NCBI RefSeq assembly: GCF_045862395.1 | Contig: NZ_AP023087.1 | Coordinates: 1,984,001 to 2,048,000, forward strand | Length of the DNA: 64,000 nucleotides | From: Marinicellulosiphila megalodicopiae | GTDB lineage: Bacteria > Pseudomonadota > Gammaproteobacteria > Pseudomonadales > Natronospirillaceae | Direction: 5' to 3' | Shown here: positions 38,732 to 48,078 of the stretch, in pieces | Layout of the letters: each line of letters begins with the position of its first letter | Numbering within the stretch: position 1 is the first letter of the stretch | Made by a program: the position numbers and the translations under genes | Notes under the pieces: generated by a model | The model's database searches: none | What the model was told of the DNA's origin: nothing | Seen by the model: the letters and a program-made list of their open reading frames with translations, nothing else

Positions 38732-41428
38732 ATGAAAAACGAAACTTCCTCTAGCGAATCGGATGATTTTTCTTTACCTCCTTCTATTTTAAATATCGAC
38801 ATGATCAAGTCTCAACTTGAATCTGGTCGATCTCCAATTGTTACTTATAAAGAAGCATTAAAACAATTAGATCTTGAACTTGAATCTGTTTTTGACCCTT
38901 TATCTCAAATTGATCAAATAGTATACGCACGAAGTAATGCCCTTGATAAATTAATCACTCATATTTGGTTGTCGTTTATTAATAACCAAGAAGTGTGCTT
39001 AATTGCCGTAGGTGGTTATGGTCGTTGTGAAATGTTGCCTAAATCCGATATTGATTTGTTATTATTATTTGAAGACGAAGCGGTAATAGAGCAATACAAA
39101 AGTAAAATTGAACAATTCTTAATGCAGCTTTGGGATATAGGATTGGACATCGGTTCAAGTGTTCGTACTTTCAGCGACTGTGAACGTGAAGCTTCAAATG
39201 ACATTACAATTACGACCAATTTATTGGAAACTAGGTTAATTGTAGGTAATCACGCTTTATTTGCCCGTCTACGAACAAGAATGCGTGATGATGATATATG
39301 TGATAGTGAAACTTTTTTTTATGAAAAAGTAAAAGAACAAAAAGCGCGACATGCAAAATGGGAAGATACCGATTTTAGTTTAGAACCAAACGTCAAAACG
39401 GGAGTCGGTGGGTTGCGTGATATCCAAACCATTGGCTGGGTAGCAAAGCGACACTTTGATGATAATCATCTTGAAAATCTAGTTTCCTGCGGTTTTTTAA
39501 CTGAAGAAGAACTGACAACTTTATTAGATTGTCAGAATTTTTTGTGGAAAATTCGATATCAATTACATCGCATCACAAAAAAAGAAGAAGACCGTTTATT
39601 ATTTGATTTGCAAGAAAAAGTTGCTGAGGTTTTAGGGTTAATAGATAGTGAAAATCTTTTAGCTGTAGAGCAATTAATGAAAGAATACTATCGATGTGTT
39701 GGTAAAGTTTCAGAGTTGAATGAAATTTTATTGCAACATTTTGAAGAAGCTATTTTAAAAATAGACCCTACCTTATCTTTAATTCCTATAAACAAAAAAG
39801 TAAACCGTCGTAATAACTTAATTGATTTTAAAGATGAGCAAACCCTGTTGGATGAGCCTTCTTTAATATTAGAAATTTTTGTAATGCTATGTGATGACCC
39901 GACTTTAAATGGAATACATTCTCATACCCGAAGAGTCATACATCAAAACTTAGATTTAATAGATGATGAATTTAGACAGTCAGAAAAAAATAAATCATTA
40001 TTTAAACAGGTGTTATGTTCTTATCTTGGTACATCATCAAGTTTAAGAAGAATGGATCGATTGGGTGTTTTAGGGAAATACCTCACTGAATTTGGCCGGG
40101 TAATTGGTCAGATGCAGTATGATTTATTTCATATTTATACAGTAGATGCCCATACTTTGCTCACCATTCGAAATATTAGGAAATTTCGCCATATTGAAAA
40201 CACAGAAAAATTTCCAACAGCCACAGCTGTGTATCATCGAATTGATCGAGTGTATGTATTAATAATTGCAGCTTTGTTTCATGATCTTGGAAAAGGTCAA
40301 GGAGGCAATCATAGTATCATTGGTGAAAAATTTGTCATCGAATTTTGCCAATCTCACGGGTTTAATACAGATGATACGAGTTTAGCAGGATGGTTAGTAA
40401 AAAATCATTTATTGATGTCATTAACTTCTCAACGAAAAGATATTTCAGATCCAGAAGTGATTGCAGACTTCGCAAGAGAGGTAGGCAGCATTACAAGACT
40501 TCAATATCTATTTATTTTGACTGTGGCTGATATTAGTGCAACTAACCCTGATTTATGGAATGCGTGGCGTGCTGAGTTATTAAGAAAACTATTTAATGAA
40601 ACCTATCGAGCACTTCGTCGGGGGTTAGATAATATGCTTGATCGACAGGAAGTCATCGAACAATGTAAGCAGCGTGCAATAAAAATCCTTATAGATGATG
40701 GGTTCGATGAAGCGTCAGTTCGTGATTTTTGGGATAATCCAGGTGATGATTATTTTTTACGTGAATCACCTGAAAATATAGCATGGCATTTTAAAGAAAT
40801 AAATTCGTCAGGTTTAAATAATCCCAAAGTATTAATTAAAGAAATGCATGGATCGCACTTTAGTGGTGCCACGCAAATATTCGTTTATGCACCCGATCGA
40901 GATCAATTATTTACGGATATCGCTACAACATTATCGAATTTAAATTTAAGTATTCAAGATGCAAGAATCATCACATCCACATCCTCAGATTTCTCATTGG
41001 ATACATTTATTGTATTAGACGAAAATGGAGAAAGTATAGGCGATGATTTTGATCGAGTACGAGACATTCAGTTTAAGTTGTTAATGGCCATTCAAAATCC
41101 CGACGAAGTGAATCGTCAAATTAAAAGAATCAGTCGTGCTAAAAAGATTTTTGCTGTAGAAACGATTGTGTCTCACTCGGTAGATGAAGAGAATAATCGA
41201 AGTATTTTAGAAGTGACCAGTTCAGATCGCCCAGGATTATTAGCTACATGCGGGCGAATTTTAAATGAATTAGATATCCAAATTTTAAATGCTCGAATTG
41301 CCACCTTAGGTGAGCGGGTTGAAGATATTTTCTTTGTCCAAACTCGTGATAGAAAACCAATTGAAGATCAGAACCTTATTAATCAATTATGCATCAAGCT
41401 TAAAGCTGCGTTAGATAAAGAATCCTAA
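38732..41428 (+). CDS. glnD: PII uridylyltransferase / uridylyl-removing enzyme GlnD
   Basis: GlnD senses glutamine and adds or removes UMP on PII proteins, the top of the nitrogen control cascade that leads to NtrC. The 898-residue protein has the nucleotidyltransferase site GGYGRCEMLPKSDIDLLLLF near residue 95, the HD hydrolase motif LFHDLGKGQGGNHS near 515, and two C-terminal ACT domains (FVYAPDRDQLFTDIATTL and VTSSDRPGLLATCGRIL) that bind glutamine. Length is normal. It starts immediately after map and is followed by dapC after five bases. Its activity would feed into the candidate NtrC/RpoN control seen at the cynS cluster. Confidence 0.97.
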   Translation: MKNETSSSESDDFSLPPSILNIDMIKSQLESGRSPIVTYKEALKQLDLELESVFDPLSQIDQIVYARSNALDKLITHIWLSFINNQEVCLIAVGGYGRCEMLPKSDIDLLLLFEDEAVIEQYKSKIEQFLMQLWDIGLDIGSSVRTFSDCEREASNDITITTNLLETRLIVGNHALFARLRTRMRDDDICDSETFFYEKVKEQKARHAKWEDTDFSLEPNVKTGVGGLRDIQTIGWVAKRHFDDNHLENLVSCGFLTEEELTTLLDCQNFLWKIRYQLHRITKKEEDRLLFDLQEKVAEVLGLIDSENLLAVEQLMKEYYRCVGKVSELNEILLQHFEEAILKIDPTLSLIPINKKVNRRNNLIDFKDEQTLLDEPSLILEIFVMLCDDPTLNGIHSHTRRVIHQNLDLIDDEFRQSEKNKSLFKQVLCSYLGTSSSLRRMDRLGVLGKYLTEFGRVIGQMQYDLFHIYTVDAHTLLTIRNIRKFRHIENTEKFPTATAVYHRIDRVYVLIIAALFHDLGKGQGGNHSIIGEKFVIEFCQSHGFNTDDTSLAGWLVKNHLLMSLTSQRKDISDPEVIADFAREVGSITRLQYLFILTVADISATNPDLWNAWRAELLRKLFNETYRALRRGLDNMLDRQEVIEQCKQRAIKILIDDGFDEASVRDFWDNPGDDYFLRESPENIAWHFKEINSSGLNNPKVLIKEMHGSHFSGATQIFVYAPDRDQLFTDIATTLSNLNLSIQDARIITSTSSDFSLDTFIVLDENGESIGDDFDRVRDIQFKLLMAIQNPDEVNRQIKRISRAKKIFAVETIVSHSVDEENNRSILEVTSSDRPGLLATCGRILNELDIQILNARIATLGERVEDIFFVQTRDRKPIEDQNLINQLCIKLKAALDKES

Positions 41429-41433
41429 TCCAT

Positions 41434-42627
41434 ATGAATCCTAAATTAAAATTATTACAACCATATCCCTTTGAAAAGCTAGCGAAATTATTTTCAGCCG
41501 TTAAACCTAATTCAGAGTTGGACTTAATTGCATTAACTGTTGGAGAACCAAAACATAAAAGTCCAGAATTTGTTTTGGAATGTTTTAATGACAATAATTC
41601 CAAATTAGCGAATTATCCTGCTACTGCTGGCACTGCTGAATTAAGATCGTGTGTTGCGACTTGGCTTAAAACACGGTTTTCTTTAGGGCAGGTTAACCCT
41701 GATACTCAAGTGATTTCATGTAATGGCACACGTGAAGCATTGTTTGCTTTTACCCAAGCTATGTTTGATGACACCAATAAAGAAAAACCTTATGTGCTAA
41801 CCCCTAATCCTTTTTATCAAATATACGAAGGTGCGGCTATTTTAGCAGGCGCTGAACCTTATTTTGTCGATTTAGATAAAGACACATTTTTAGCGGATTT
41901 TTCAAATATTGATGAGTCAGTATGGCAAAAAACGCAAATCGTATTTTTATGTTCACCAGGGAATCCAACCGGAGCAGTTGTGGGGTTTGATCAATTAAGA
42001 CAATTATTAGAATTGTCTGATCAATACGATTTTATTATTGCCAGCGATGAATGTTACAGCGAAATTTATTTTGAAGATGCCCCAATTGGTTTGTTGGAGG
42101 CATGTGCAAAATTAGGTCGAGATGATTATAAAAATGCCATTGTGTTTCACTCACTTTCAAAGCGATCTAACTTACCGGGTTTGCGCTCTGGGTTTGTAGC
42201 AGGTGATGCACAGATTATTCAAGGCTTTAAGTTGTATCGAACCTATCATGGTTGTGCCATGAGCTTAACTAATCAAGTTGCAAGTATTGCTGCATGGTCA
42301 GATGAAGCCCATGTGCAAGAAAATAGAGATTTATACCAAAATAAATTTAAATCATTTTATGAAATTGTATCTGAATATTTACCATTAAAAATGCCTGATG
42401 CGAGTTTTTATTTTTGGTTGCCAACTCCTGAAAAAGGCACTGTGTTTGCTAAAAAATTATTAGAAAGCCAAAATGTAAAAGTGTTACCGGGTGAATATTT
42501 AGCCCGTGAAGTAAATGGGGTAAATCCTGGTCAAAATTTTGTTCGAATCGCATTAGTTGCCACTGAAAATGAGTGTCTAGAAGCTGCAAATCGAATTGTC
42601 AATTTTATAAAAGAGGAATACAAATGA
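41434..42627 (+). CDS. dapC: Succinyldiaminopimelate transaminase
   Basis: DapC makes N-succinyl-LL-diaminopimelate in lysine and peptidoglycan synthesis, using PLP. The 397-residue aminotransferase starts MNPKLKLLQPYPFEKL as in the Pseudomonas-type DapC, and shows the class I core: SPGNPTGAV, ASDECYSEIYF, and the PLP lysine in SLSKRSNLPGLRSGF. It lies in the map-glnD-dapC-dapD order found in Pseudomonas-like bacteria. Its stop overlaps the start of the ArsC-like gene (ATGA). Confidence 0.95.
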   Translation: MNPKLKLLQPYPFEKLAKLFSAVKPNSELDLIALTVGEPKHKSPEFVLECFNDNNSKLANYPATAGTAELRSCVATWLKTRFSLGQVNPDTQVISCNGTREALFAFTQAMFDDTNKEKPYVLTPNPFYQIYEGAAILAGAEPYFVDLDKDTFLADFSNIDESVWQKTQIVFLCSPGNPTGAVVGFDQLRQLLELSDQYDFIIASDECYSEIYFEDAPIGLLEACAKLGRDDYKNAIVFHSLSKRSNLPGLRSGFVAGDAQIIQGFKLYRTYHGCAMSLTNQVASIAAWSDEAHVQENRDLYQNKFKSFYEIVSEYLPLKMPDASFYFWLPTPEKGTVFAKKLLESQNVKVLPGEYLAREVNGVNPGQNFVRIALVATENECLEAANRIVNFIKEEYK

Positions 42628-42977
42628 GTTTAATTATGTACGGAATCAATAATTGCGACACCATTAAAAAAGCCAAAAAATATATGGAAGCGCAAGAAGT
42701 GGCATTTGAATTTTATGATTATAAAACCAACGATGTGCCTGTTGAATTATTAAAGCAGTGGATTGCACAGTTTGGTTGGGAAGAAATATTAAATAAACGT
42801 GGTACGACGTTTAGAAAATTAGAAAAAGAAGATAAAGAAAATATCGATGCACAAAAAGCACTTGCTTTATTGACGGAGCATTCCTCAATGATCAAGCGAC
42901 CAATTTTTAGTAACGGTGAAAAAACATTAGTCGGTTTTCAATATTCTGCATTTAATGCATTTGTTGAAAGCTTATAA
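42624..42977 (+). CDS. ArsC/YffB-family thioredoxin-fold protein
   Basis: The 117-residue protein belongs to the ArsC/Spx/YffB thioredoxin-fold group: YGINNCDTIKKAKKYME at the N-terminus with a single Cys (about residue 11), FYDYKTNDVP, and KRGTTFRKLEKEDKENIDAQ, ending with MIKRPIFSNGEKTLVGF. It resembles YffB, not true arsenate reductase, and is usually found beside dapC/dapE/dapD in gammaproteobacteria without a proven role. I start it at the ATG overlapping the dapC stop, with GAGGAA at 42613-42618 as ribosome site. Confidence 0.9.
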   Translation: MSLIMYGINNCDTIKKAKKYMEAQEVAFEFYDYKTNDVPVELLKQWIAQFGWEEILNKRGTTFRKLEKEDKENIDAQKALALLTEHSSMIKRPIFSNGEKTLVGFQYSAFNAFVESL

Positions 42978-42999
42978 CATTTAAACACAGGAAAAAATT

Positions 43000-44019
43000 A
43001 TGAGTTACGCATTAGCGCTGGGAACCACCACAAAAAATAAAGACGGTAAAATTATTGAAGCTTATTTTCCAGCGCCATTATTAAATCCTTCTGCTGAGTT
43101 AATCAGTAAAGTATCTGCTGTTTCAGGTTATACATCAGGTAATGCTGATATTGAAATTTCAAATACGCAAGCAGGTGAATTGGCAGCGGCATTTGAAGAT
43201 TTAATCAATCAACGTTTTGCAAAAAAAGCATCAACATCAAATGCTTCTTTAGTATTAGTGGTGTTAGCTACAGATGAAAAGCCAAGCTCTATCTCTGAAG
43301 GTTTTTTAAAGTTGCAGTTAATTTCTCATCGTTTGGTTAAACCACACGGTACAGTATTAGATGGTATTTTTGGTTTGTTGCATAACATTGCTTGGACAAA
43401 TAAAGGCCCAATCGACTTACCAGAATTAGCAGAGCGTCAAATGGATGCTCGCTTAAATGGCGAAACCTTAACGGTTGATTGCGTGGATAAATTTCCAAAA
43501 ATGACTAACTACGTCGTACCAACAGGTGTGCGTATAGCTCATACTGCTCGTGTACGTTTAGGTGCGCACATTGGTGAAGGCACAACGATCATGCATGAAG
43601 GGTTTGTTAACTTCAATGCGGGTACAACGGGTGTATCAATGGTTGAAGGTCGTATCTCTGCGGGTGTCGTAGTAGGTGATAATTCTGATATCGGCGGCGG
43701 CGCGTCTATTTTAGGTACATTGTCAGGAGGTGGTTCAATTGTAGTTTCATTGGGCGAGAATTGTTTATTAGGAGCAAATGCCGGTACAGGTATTCCACTT
43801 GGTGATCGTTGCACGATTGAAGCGGGTTTGTACATCACTGCTGGCACTAAGGTGGCGATGTTAGATGCAGATCGTAAAGAAGTTGAAACTGTTAAAGCCC
43901 GTGAATTAGCGGGTAAAAGTGACTTATTGTTTATTCGCAACTCGTTAACAGGGCAGGTTCAGTGTTTGACTAATAAATCGGCAATTGAATTAAACTCTGA
44001 ATTGCATTCAAATAATTAA
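43000..44019 (+). CDS. dapD: Tetrahydrodipicolinate N-succinyltransferase (long form)
   Basis: DapD transfers succinyl from succinyl-CoA to tetrahydrodipicolinate, the step before DapC. The 339-residue protein is the long, Pseudomonas-type form (E. coli DapD is about 274). The C-terminal half is a left-handed beta-helix made of hexapeptide repeats: GVRIAHTARVRLGAHIGEGT, EGFVNFNAGTTGVSMVEGRI and DIGGGASILGTLSGGG. The gene is preceded by the ArsC-like gene with a short gap and ends at a palindromic terminator. Confidence 0.95.
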   Translation: MSYALALGTTTKNKDGKIIEAYFPAPLLNPSAELISKVSAVSGYTSGNADIEISNTQAGELAAAFEDLINQRFAKKASTSNASLVLVVLATDEKPSSISEGFLKLQLISHRLVKPHGTVLDGIFGLLHNIAWTNKGPIDLPELAERQMDARLNGETLTVDCVDKFPKMTNYVVPTGVRIAHTARVRLGAHIGEGTTIMHEGFVNFNAGTTGVSMVEGRISAGVVVGDNSDIGGGASILGTLSGGGSIVVSLGENCLLGANAGTGIPLGDRCTIEAGLYITAGTKVAMLDADRKEVETVKARELAGKSDLLFIRNSLTGQVQCLTNKSAIELNSELHSNN

Positions 44020-44034
44020 TTATTTGATAGGCAT

Positions 44035-44063
44035 AAAAAAACCAGCTAATTAGCTGGTTTTTT
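44035..44063. terminator. Bidirectional terminator after dapD
   Basis: AAAAAACCAGCTAATTAGCTGGTTTTTTT is split here as AAAAAACCAGCTAA and TTAGCTGGTTTTTT: a perfect palindrome with A and T runs, serving both dapD and the convergent haem lipoprotein gene. Confidence 0.95.
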
Positions 44064-44076
44064 TGTTTTGGGAAAA

Positions 44077-44763
44077 TTAAAGTGCGTTAACTAAGTTTGC
44101 CCAAGTTGCTTGATCTGCAGAATCCCATGTGAAGTATCCATCACCACCATGATCTGGATTAGTAGGGTAAGTGCTAATGTCTCGAGATGAGCTGTTAATT
44201 GCGCTTTGTAAAGTGGTTGTTACACTTGCGTTTGTTGCTGTAGCTCCAAAGGCTAAAGTTGCGTCACCAGATAAACCGTTATCTGCCGTGTTGTGGCAAG
44301 TTGTGCAATTTGATGCATTAACTAAAGTTGTAACTGATGTTGTCATATCATCTAAAACATTTTCAGATATTTGTTCAACTAAATCTTCGTAATTTGTTTT
44401 TGAACTTGCAAAATCATTCCAAATATTACCACCAATGTGCGCAGTTCCAGCTGGTTTACTTTTAATTAGTGCGGAATTTCCAGAAAAATCACTAGAAATG
44501 TAACTAGCTATACTGCTTTCAATAGCAGAATCAGTTGTGGATGAAAAAGTTAATGCTGGGATAGTTTCACCATTTGCATGGCAGCCAGAATCTGTACAAC
44601 CTAGATTCATCCTAATATCTTGTCCTACTGTGGCTAATAACTGATCATATGTTAGTGATGTGTTGGTGTTGTTTTCCATCTCCTCTTCTTCTACAGGCAA
44701 GCAACTAGAAAAAGCAGTAGCTACAGAAAGGGTCAAAATACTAAGGCCTAATTTTTTATTCAT
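44077..44763 (-). CDS. Di-haem c-type lipoprotein with two repeated domains
   Basis: The 228-residue protein has a lipoprotein signal ending TAFSSC (Cys about 20) and an acidic linker. Two related domains of about 85-95 residues follow. The first has CTDSGCH (a CX4CH haem motif, near 56-62) and later KPAGTAHIGG; the second has CTTCH (CXXCH, near 153-157) and later NPDHGG. Both end with a Trp/Tyr-containing helix followed by LV. The same domain pattern occurs in the N-terminal part of the 909-residue lipoprotein at 19.6-22.3 kb. It is probably an envelope electron carrier. It stands alone between dapD and argG. Confidence 0.75.
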   Translation of the reverse strand: MNKKLGLSILTLSVATAFSSCLPVEEEEMENNTNTSLTYDQLLATVGQDIRMNLGCTDSGCHANGETIPALTFSSTTDSAIESSIASYISSDFSGNSALIKSKPAGTAHIGGNIWNDFASSKTNYEDLVEQISENVLDDMTTSVTTLVNASNCTTCHNTADNGLSGDATLAFGATATNASVTTTLQSAINSSSRDISTYPTNPDHGGDGYFTWDSADQATWANLVNAL

Positions 44764-45058
44764 TTTTATTCTCCAGTGTGGGTCGTTTTAGATCGATGTT
44801 ATAAAAAATTGAACATTGGTGAATCAATTTAGTCCCTAATCGATCATTTTACTAATTTTGAGCATTATAATTATTATATAAATTCATAGTATGTGTATTA
44901 CTGCACAATGTGATGTAGTCCATAACTTTTCAAGAAAATTTGTGTGAATGTCATAAAATTGTTCGAAAATGTATTGTTAAGCCTTAGGTAAAGCACTCGC
45001 TATTGATTCTGAATTCTTCTATAATTTGCCCCTTTAAAATTGTTGCTGTGGAGTACAC

Positions 45059-46285
45059 ATGTCGGATATCAAAAAAGTAGTGTTAGCGTATTCTGGTGGT
45101 TTAGATACATCGGTGATTGCTAAATGGATTACTGAAACATACAACTGTGAAGTGGTAACTTTTACAGCGGATTTAGGTCAAGGTGAAGAAGTAGAGCCAG
45201 CTCGTGCAAAAGCACAAGCATTAGGCATTAAAGAAATCTACATCGATGATTTACGTGAAGAATTTGTTCGTGATTTTGTTTTCCCCATGTTTCGCGCGAA
45301 TGCAATTTACGAAGGTGAATATTTATTAGGTACGTCTATTGCCCGCCCTTTAATTTCCAAGCGATTAATTGAGATTGCAAACGAAACCGGCGCAGATGCC
45401 ATTGCTCACGGAGCAACGGGTAAGGGTAATGATCAAGTGCGTTTTGAATTAGGTGCATATGCACTTAAGCCTGGCGTTCAAGTGATTGCGCCTTGGCGTG
45501 AATGGGACTTAACCAGTCGTGAGAGTTTAATGGCGTACTGTGATCAACACGGTATTGAAGTTGAAAAGAAAAAAGGCAAAAAATCTCCTTACTCAATGGA
45601 TGCAAACTTATTACACATTTCTTATGAAGGGGATATTTTAGAAGATCCTTGGAGTGAGCCTGAAGAAGATATGTGGTTATGGTCTGTTAGTCCTGAAAAC
45701 GCACCAGATGTCGCAACATATTTAGAAATTGAATATGTTAAAGGTGATATTGTTGCATTAAATGGCGAAAAAATGAGCCCTGCAACTGTGCTTGAATATT
45801 TGAATAAAGTGGGTGGTGAAAACGGTATTGGTCGAGTTGATATCGTAGAAAATCGCTATGTGGGTATGAAAGCGCGTGGTTGTTATGAAACACCGGGTGG
45901 CACGATTATGATGCGAGCGCATCGCGCAATTGAATCGATCACATTAGATCGTGAAGTGGCGCATTTAAAAGACAGTTTGATGCCAAAGTATGCTGAGTTA
46001 ATTTATAACGGTTACTGGTGGTCACCAGAGCGTCGTATGTTGCAATCTATGATAGATGAGTCTCAAGAATTTGTTAATGGTACGGTTAAAGTGAAATTAT
46101 ACAAAGGGAATGTGAGCGTTGTTGGTCGTAAATCCGATGATACATTATTTGATGAAAGCATTGCGACATTTGAAGATGATGGTGGATCTTATGATCAAAA
46201 AGATGCAGAAGGGTTTATTAAATTAAATTCATTGCGTTTACGTTTGGCTGCTTTAAAAGGTCGTTCACCTTTAGATCGTGAATAA
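45059..46285 (+). CDS. argG: Argininosuccinate synthase
   Basis: ArgG joins citrulline and aspartate with ATP in arginine synthesis. The 408-residue protein has the PP-loop AYSGGLDTS at 9-17, HGATGKGNDQVRFE near 117, and the conserved PYSMDANLLHIS and MMRAHRAIESITLD segments. The upstream 295-base gap is AT-rich and has a consensus -10 (TATAAT, 45020-45025), but I see no clear -35 and no certain ARG box. No other arginine gene is adjacent. A strong terminator follows. Confidence 0.97.
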   Translation: MSDIKKVVLAYSGGLDTSVIAKWITETYNCEVVTFTADLGQGEEVEPARAKAQALGIKEIYIDDLREEFVRDFVFPMFRANAIYEGEYLLGTSIARPLISKRLIEIANETGADAIAHGATGKGNDQVRFELGAYALKPGVQVIAPWREWDLTSRESLMAYCDQHGIEVEKKKGKKSPYSMDANLLHISYEGDILEDPWSEPEEDMWLWSVSPENAPDVATYLEIEYVKGDIVALNGEKMSPATVLEYLNKVGGENGIGRVDIVENRYVGMKARGCYETPGGTIMMRAHRAIESITLDREVAHLKDSLMPKYAELIYNGYWWSPERRMLQSMIDESQEFVNGTVKVKLYKGNVSVVGRKSDDTLFDESIATFEDDGGSYDQKDAEGFIKLNSLRLRLAALKGRSPLDRE

Positions 46286-46303
46286 GTCATAAGTGTTGCC
46301 TTT

Positions 46304-46334
46304 AAAAAACCGATGCGAAAGTGTCGGTTTTTTT
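46304..46334 (+). terminator. argG terminator
   Basis: AAAAAACCGA pairs with TCGGTTTTTT around a ten-base loop (46304-46334), with a T run on the + strand. Confidence 0.88.
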
Positions 46335-46358
46335 ATGTTCAAACAAAAGCGATGGGTC

Positions 46359-46384
46359 AAAAAAAACCGCAATTGATTGCGGTT
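46359..46384 (-). terminator. Terminator of the dksA2-type gene
   Basis: AACCGCAA and TTGCGGTT (46365-46384) form a perfect eight-base stem with a TTGA loop. On the minus strand it is followed by a T run (the A run at 46359-46366), as expected for the leftward gene. Confidence 0.88.
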
Positions 46385-46402
46385 ATTAAAAAGAATTAAG
46401 TA

Positions 46403-46810
46403 TTAAGCGTCTCTGTAACTTTTTTCTTTCATCTCTTGGCGTTGTTTTTCTTCAGCACATAACGTGGCAGTAGGGCGTAATAATAAGCGTTGAACCCCAA
46501 TAGGGTCGCCAGTAATTTCGCAGTAACCAAAATCATCATGCTCAATACGTGCAATGGCTTGTTCGATTTTAGGCAGTAATTTAGTTTGTCGATCTAAAAA
46601 TCGTAATTGTAAGCGACGATCTTCTTCTTGAGCCGCTTTGTCTAGTTCGTCAGCTTCATAAGATTGAGAGGATAAATTTTCACGTGCTTCTTTTAAGTGA
46701 TCTTTAATGTCTTGAGCTTCCGTTAAAAGTAAATGTTTAAAATACTCATGCTGCTCATCGTTCATGTAGTCATCTTCTGACATTGCGAGTAATTGTTCTT
46801 TTGTTAGCAT
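46403..46810 (-). CDS. DksA2-type transcription factor lacking two zinc-finger cysteines
   Basis: DksA proteins enter the RNA polymerase secondary channel and, with ppGpp, reset transcription, above all of rRNA. This 135-residue form has the coiled coil with the DELDKAA tip, but of the four zinc cysteines only two remain: CEIT replaces CxxC, and CAEE replaces the second CxxC. The C-terminal RLLLRPTATLC and KQRQEMKEKSYRD resemble the zinc-independent DksA2 of Pseudomonas aeruginosa, which is made when zinc is scarce. I start it at 46810, where AGGAA lies seven bases upstream; the longer frame is unlike any DksA. A palindrome lies upstream at 46900-46913. Confidence 0.9.
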   Translation of the reverse strand: MLTKEQLLAMSEDDYMNDEQHEYFKHLLLTEAQDIKDHLKEARENLSSQSYEADELDKAAQEEDRRLQLRFLDRQTKLLPKIEQAIARIEHDDFGYCEITGDPIGVQRLLLRPTATLCAEEKQRQEMKEKSYRDA

Positions 46811-47040
46811 CGCTTGTTTCCTATATAAATGACGCCAAATCGGGGTAGCTGCAAAGCAATACCGTGGCGTTTGAAATTTAATGGACAAAGTTTAGACCAA
46901 TTTTATATAAAATGGTGAAAAACTTGTTCCAATAAAGATTGCGCTTATCAAGCGGGCGCACATCTTATATCATTATGTAAACAATTGTGAAGAAATTTTA
47001 TAAAAACTCACTTAAACGTCGTTTAAATTCTAGGAATCAT

Positions 47041-47895
47041 ATGGAACCTGTATATCGTTTAACCATCTCTTGCCCTGATGCAGTGGGCATTGTGGCTAAG
47101 GTTAGTCAATTTTTAGCTCAATATAATGGCACTATTACTGAAGCAAATCATCATGCTGATTTAAACAGTGGTTGGTTTTTTATGCGAAATGAAATCAAGG
47201 CGGATTCTATCCCCTTTGATTTAAACACCTTTTGTGACGCGTTTAATCCTATTGCTCAATCATTAAATATGAAATGGCAAATTACGGATTCAAGAATCAA
47301 GCCTAAAGTGATTTTAATGGTAAGTAAGCAAAATCATTGTTTGGCGGATTTATTAAATCGCTGGCACAACGGGGAGTTAGATTGTGAAATTTGTGCTGTG
47401 ATTTCAAACCACAATGATTTAGAAGAACAGGTCAATTGGTATGGATTACATTTCCATCATGTGCCTGTTGATCCAAAAAACAAACAGCCGCATTTTGATG
47501 AAGTATCGAAATTGATTGATCAATATCAAGCTCAAACGATCGTGTTAGCTCGTTATATGCAAATTTTGCCTGAAACCGTTTGTAAAAAGTATGAAGGGCA
47601 GATTATTAATATCCATCATAGTTTTTTACCATCATTTGTAGGGGCAAAGCCGTATCATCAGGCCTATGAACGTGGTGTGAAGTTAATTGGTGCAACCTGC
47701 CATTATGTGACTGAACAATTAGATGCAGGCCCGATTATAGATCAAGATGTTGCACGCATTTCACATCGAGATACCGTTGAGGAAATGGTGCGTCTTGGTA
47801 AGGATGTCGAACGAAGTGTCCTTGCAAGAGGATTGCGTTGGCATTTACAGGATAGAGTGATAGTACATGGTAATAAAACCATCGTTTTTAGCTAA
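47041..47895 (+). CDS. purU: Formyltetrahydrofolate deformylase
   Basis: PurU releases formate from 10-formyl-tetrahydrofolate, balancing the one-carbon pool. The 284-residue protein starts with an ACT domain (YRLTISCPDAVGIVAKVSQFL) and continues with a formyltransferase-like domain holding HHVPVDPKNK, LARYMQILP, the catalytic NIHHSFLPSFVGAKPYHQA and GATCHYVTEQLDAGPII. I start it at 47041 with AGGA five bases upstream; the upstream GTG-initiated extension does not fit. It diverges from the dksA2-type gene. Confidence 0.95.
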   Translation: MEPVYRLTISCPDAVGIVAKVSQFLAQYNGTITEANHHADLNSGWFFMRNEIKADSIPFDLNTFCDAFNPIAQSLNMKWQITDSRIKPKVILMVSKQNHCLADLLNRWHNGELDCEICAVISNHNDLEEQVNWYGLHFHHVPVDPKNKQPHFDEVSKLIDQYQAQTIVLARYMQILPETVCKKYEGQIINIHHSFLPSFVGAKPYHQAYERGVKLIGATCHYVTEQLDAGPIIDQDVARISHRDTVEEMVRLGKDVERSVLARGLRWHLQDRVIVHGNKTIVFS

Positions 47896-48078
47896 AATAA
47901 TCACCTAATTGCATCTTTATTGAAAATATTAAACTGTGATATATGTCGAAAAAAGTTGATTTTTTGCCATATTTCTATATAAAGGTGCACAATTTTTTAT
48001 ATGCGAAAATTAGACAAAATTTAAATACTTGTTTTGTATATATTTTTTAACCAAACCCAGCATTTGAGGAAATCTGTA

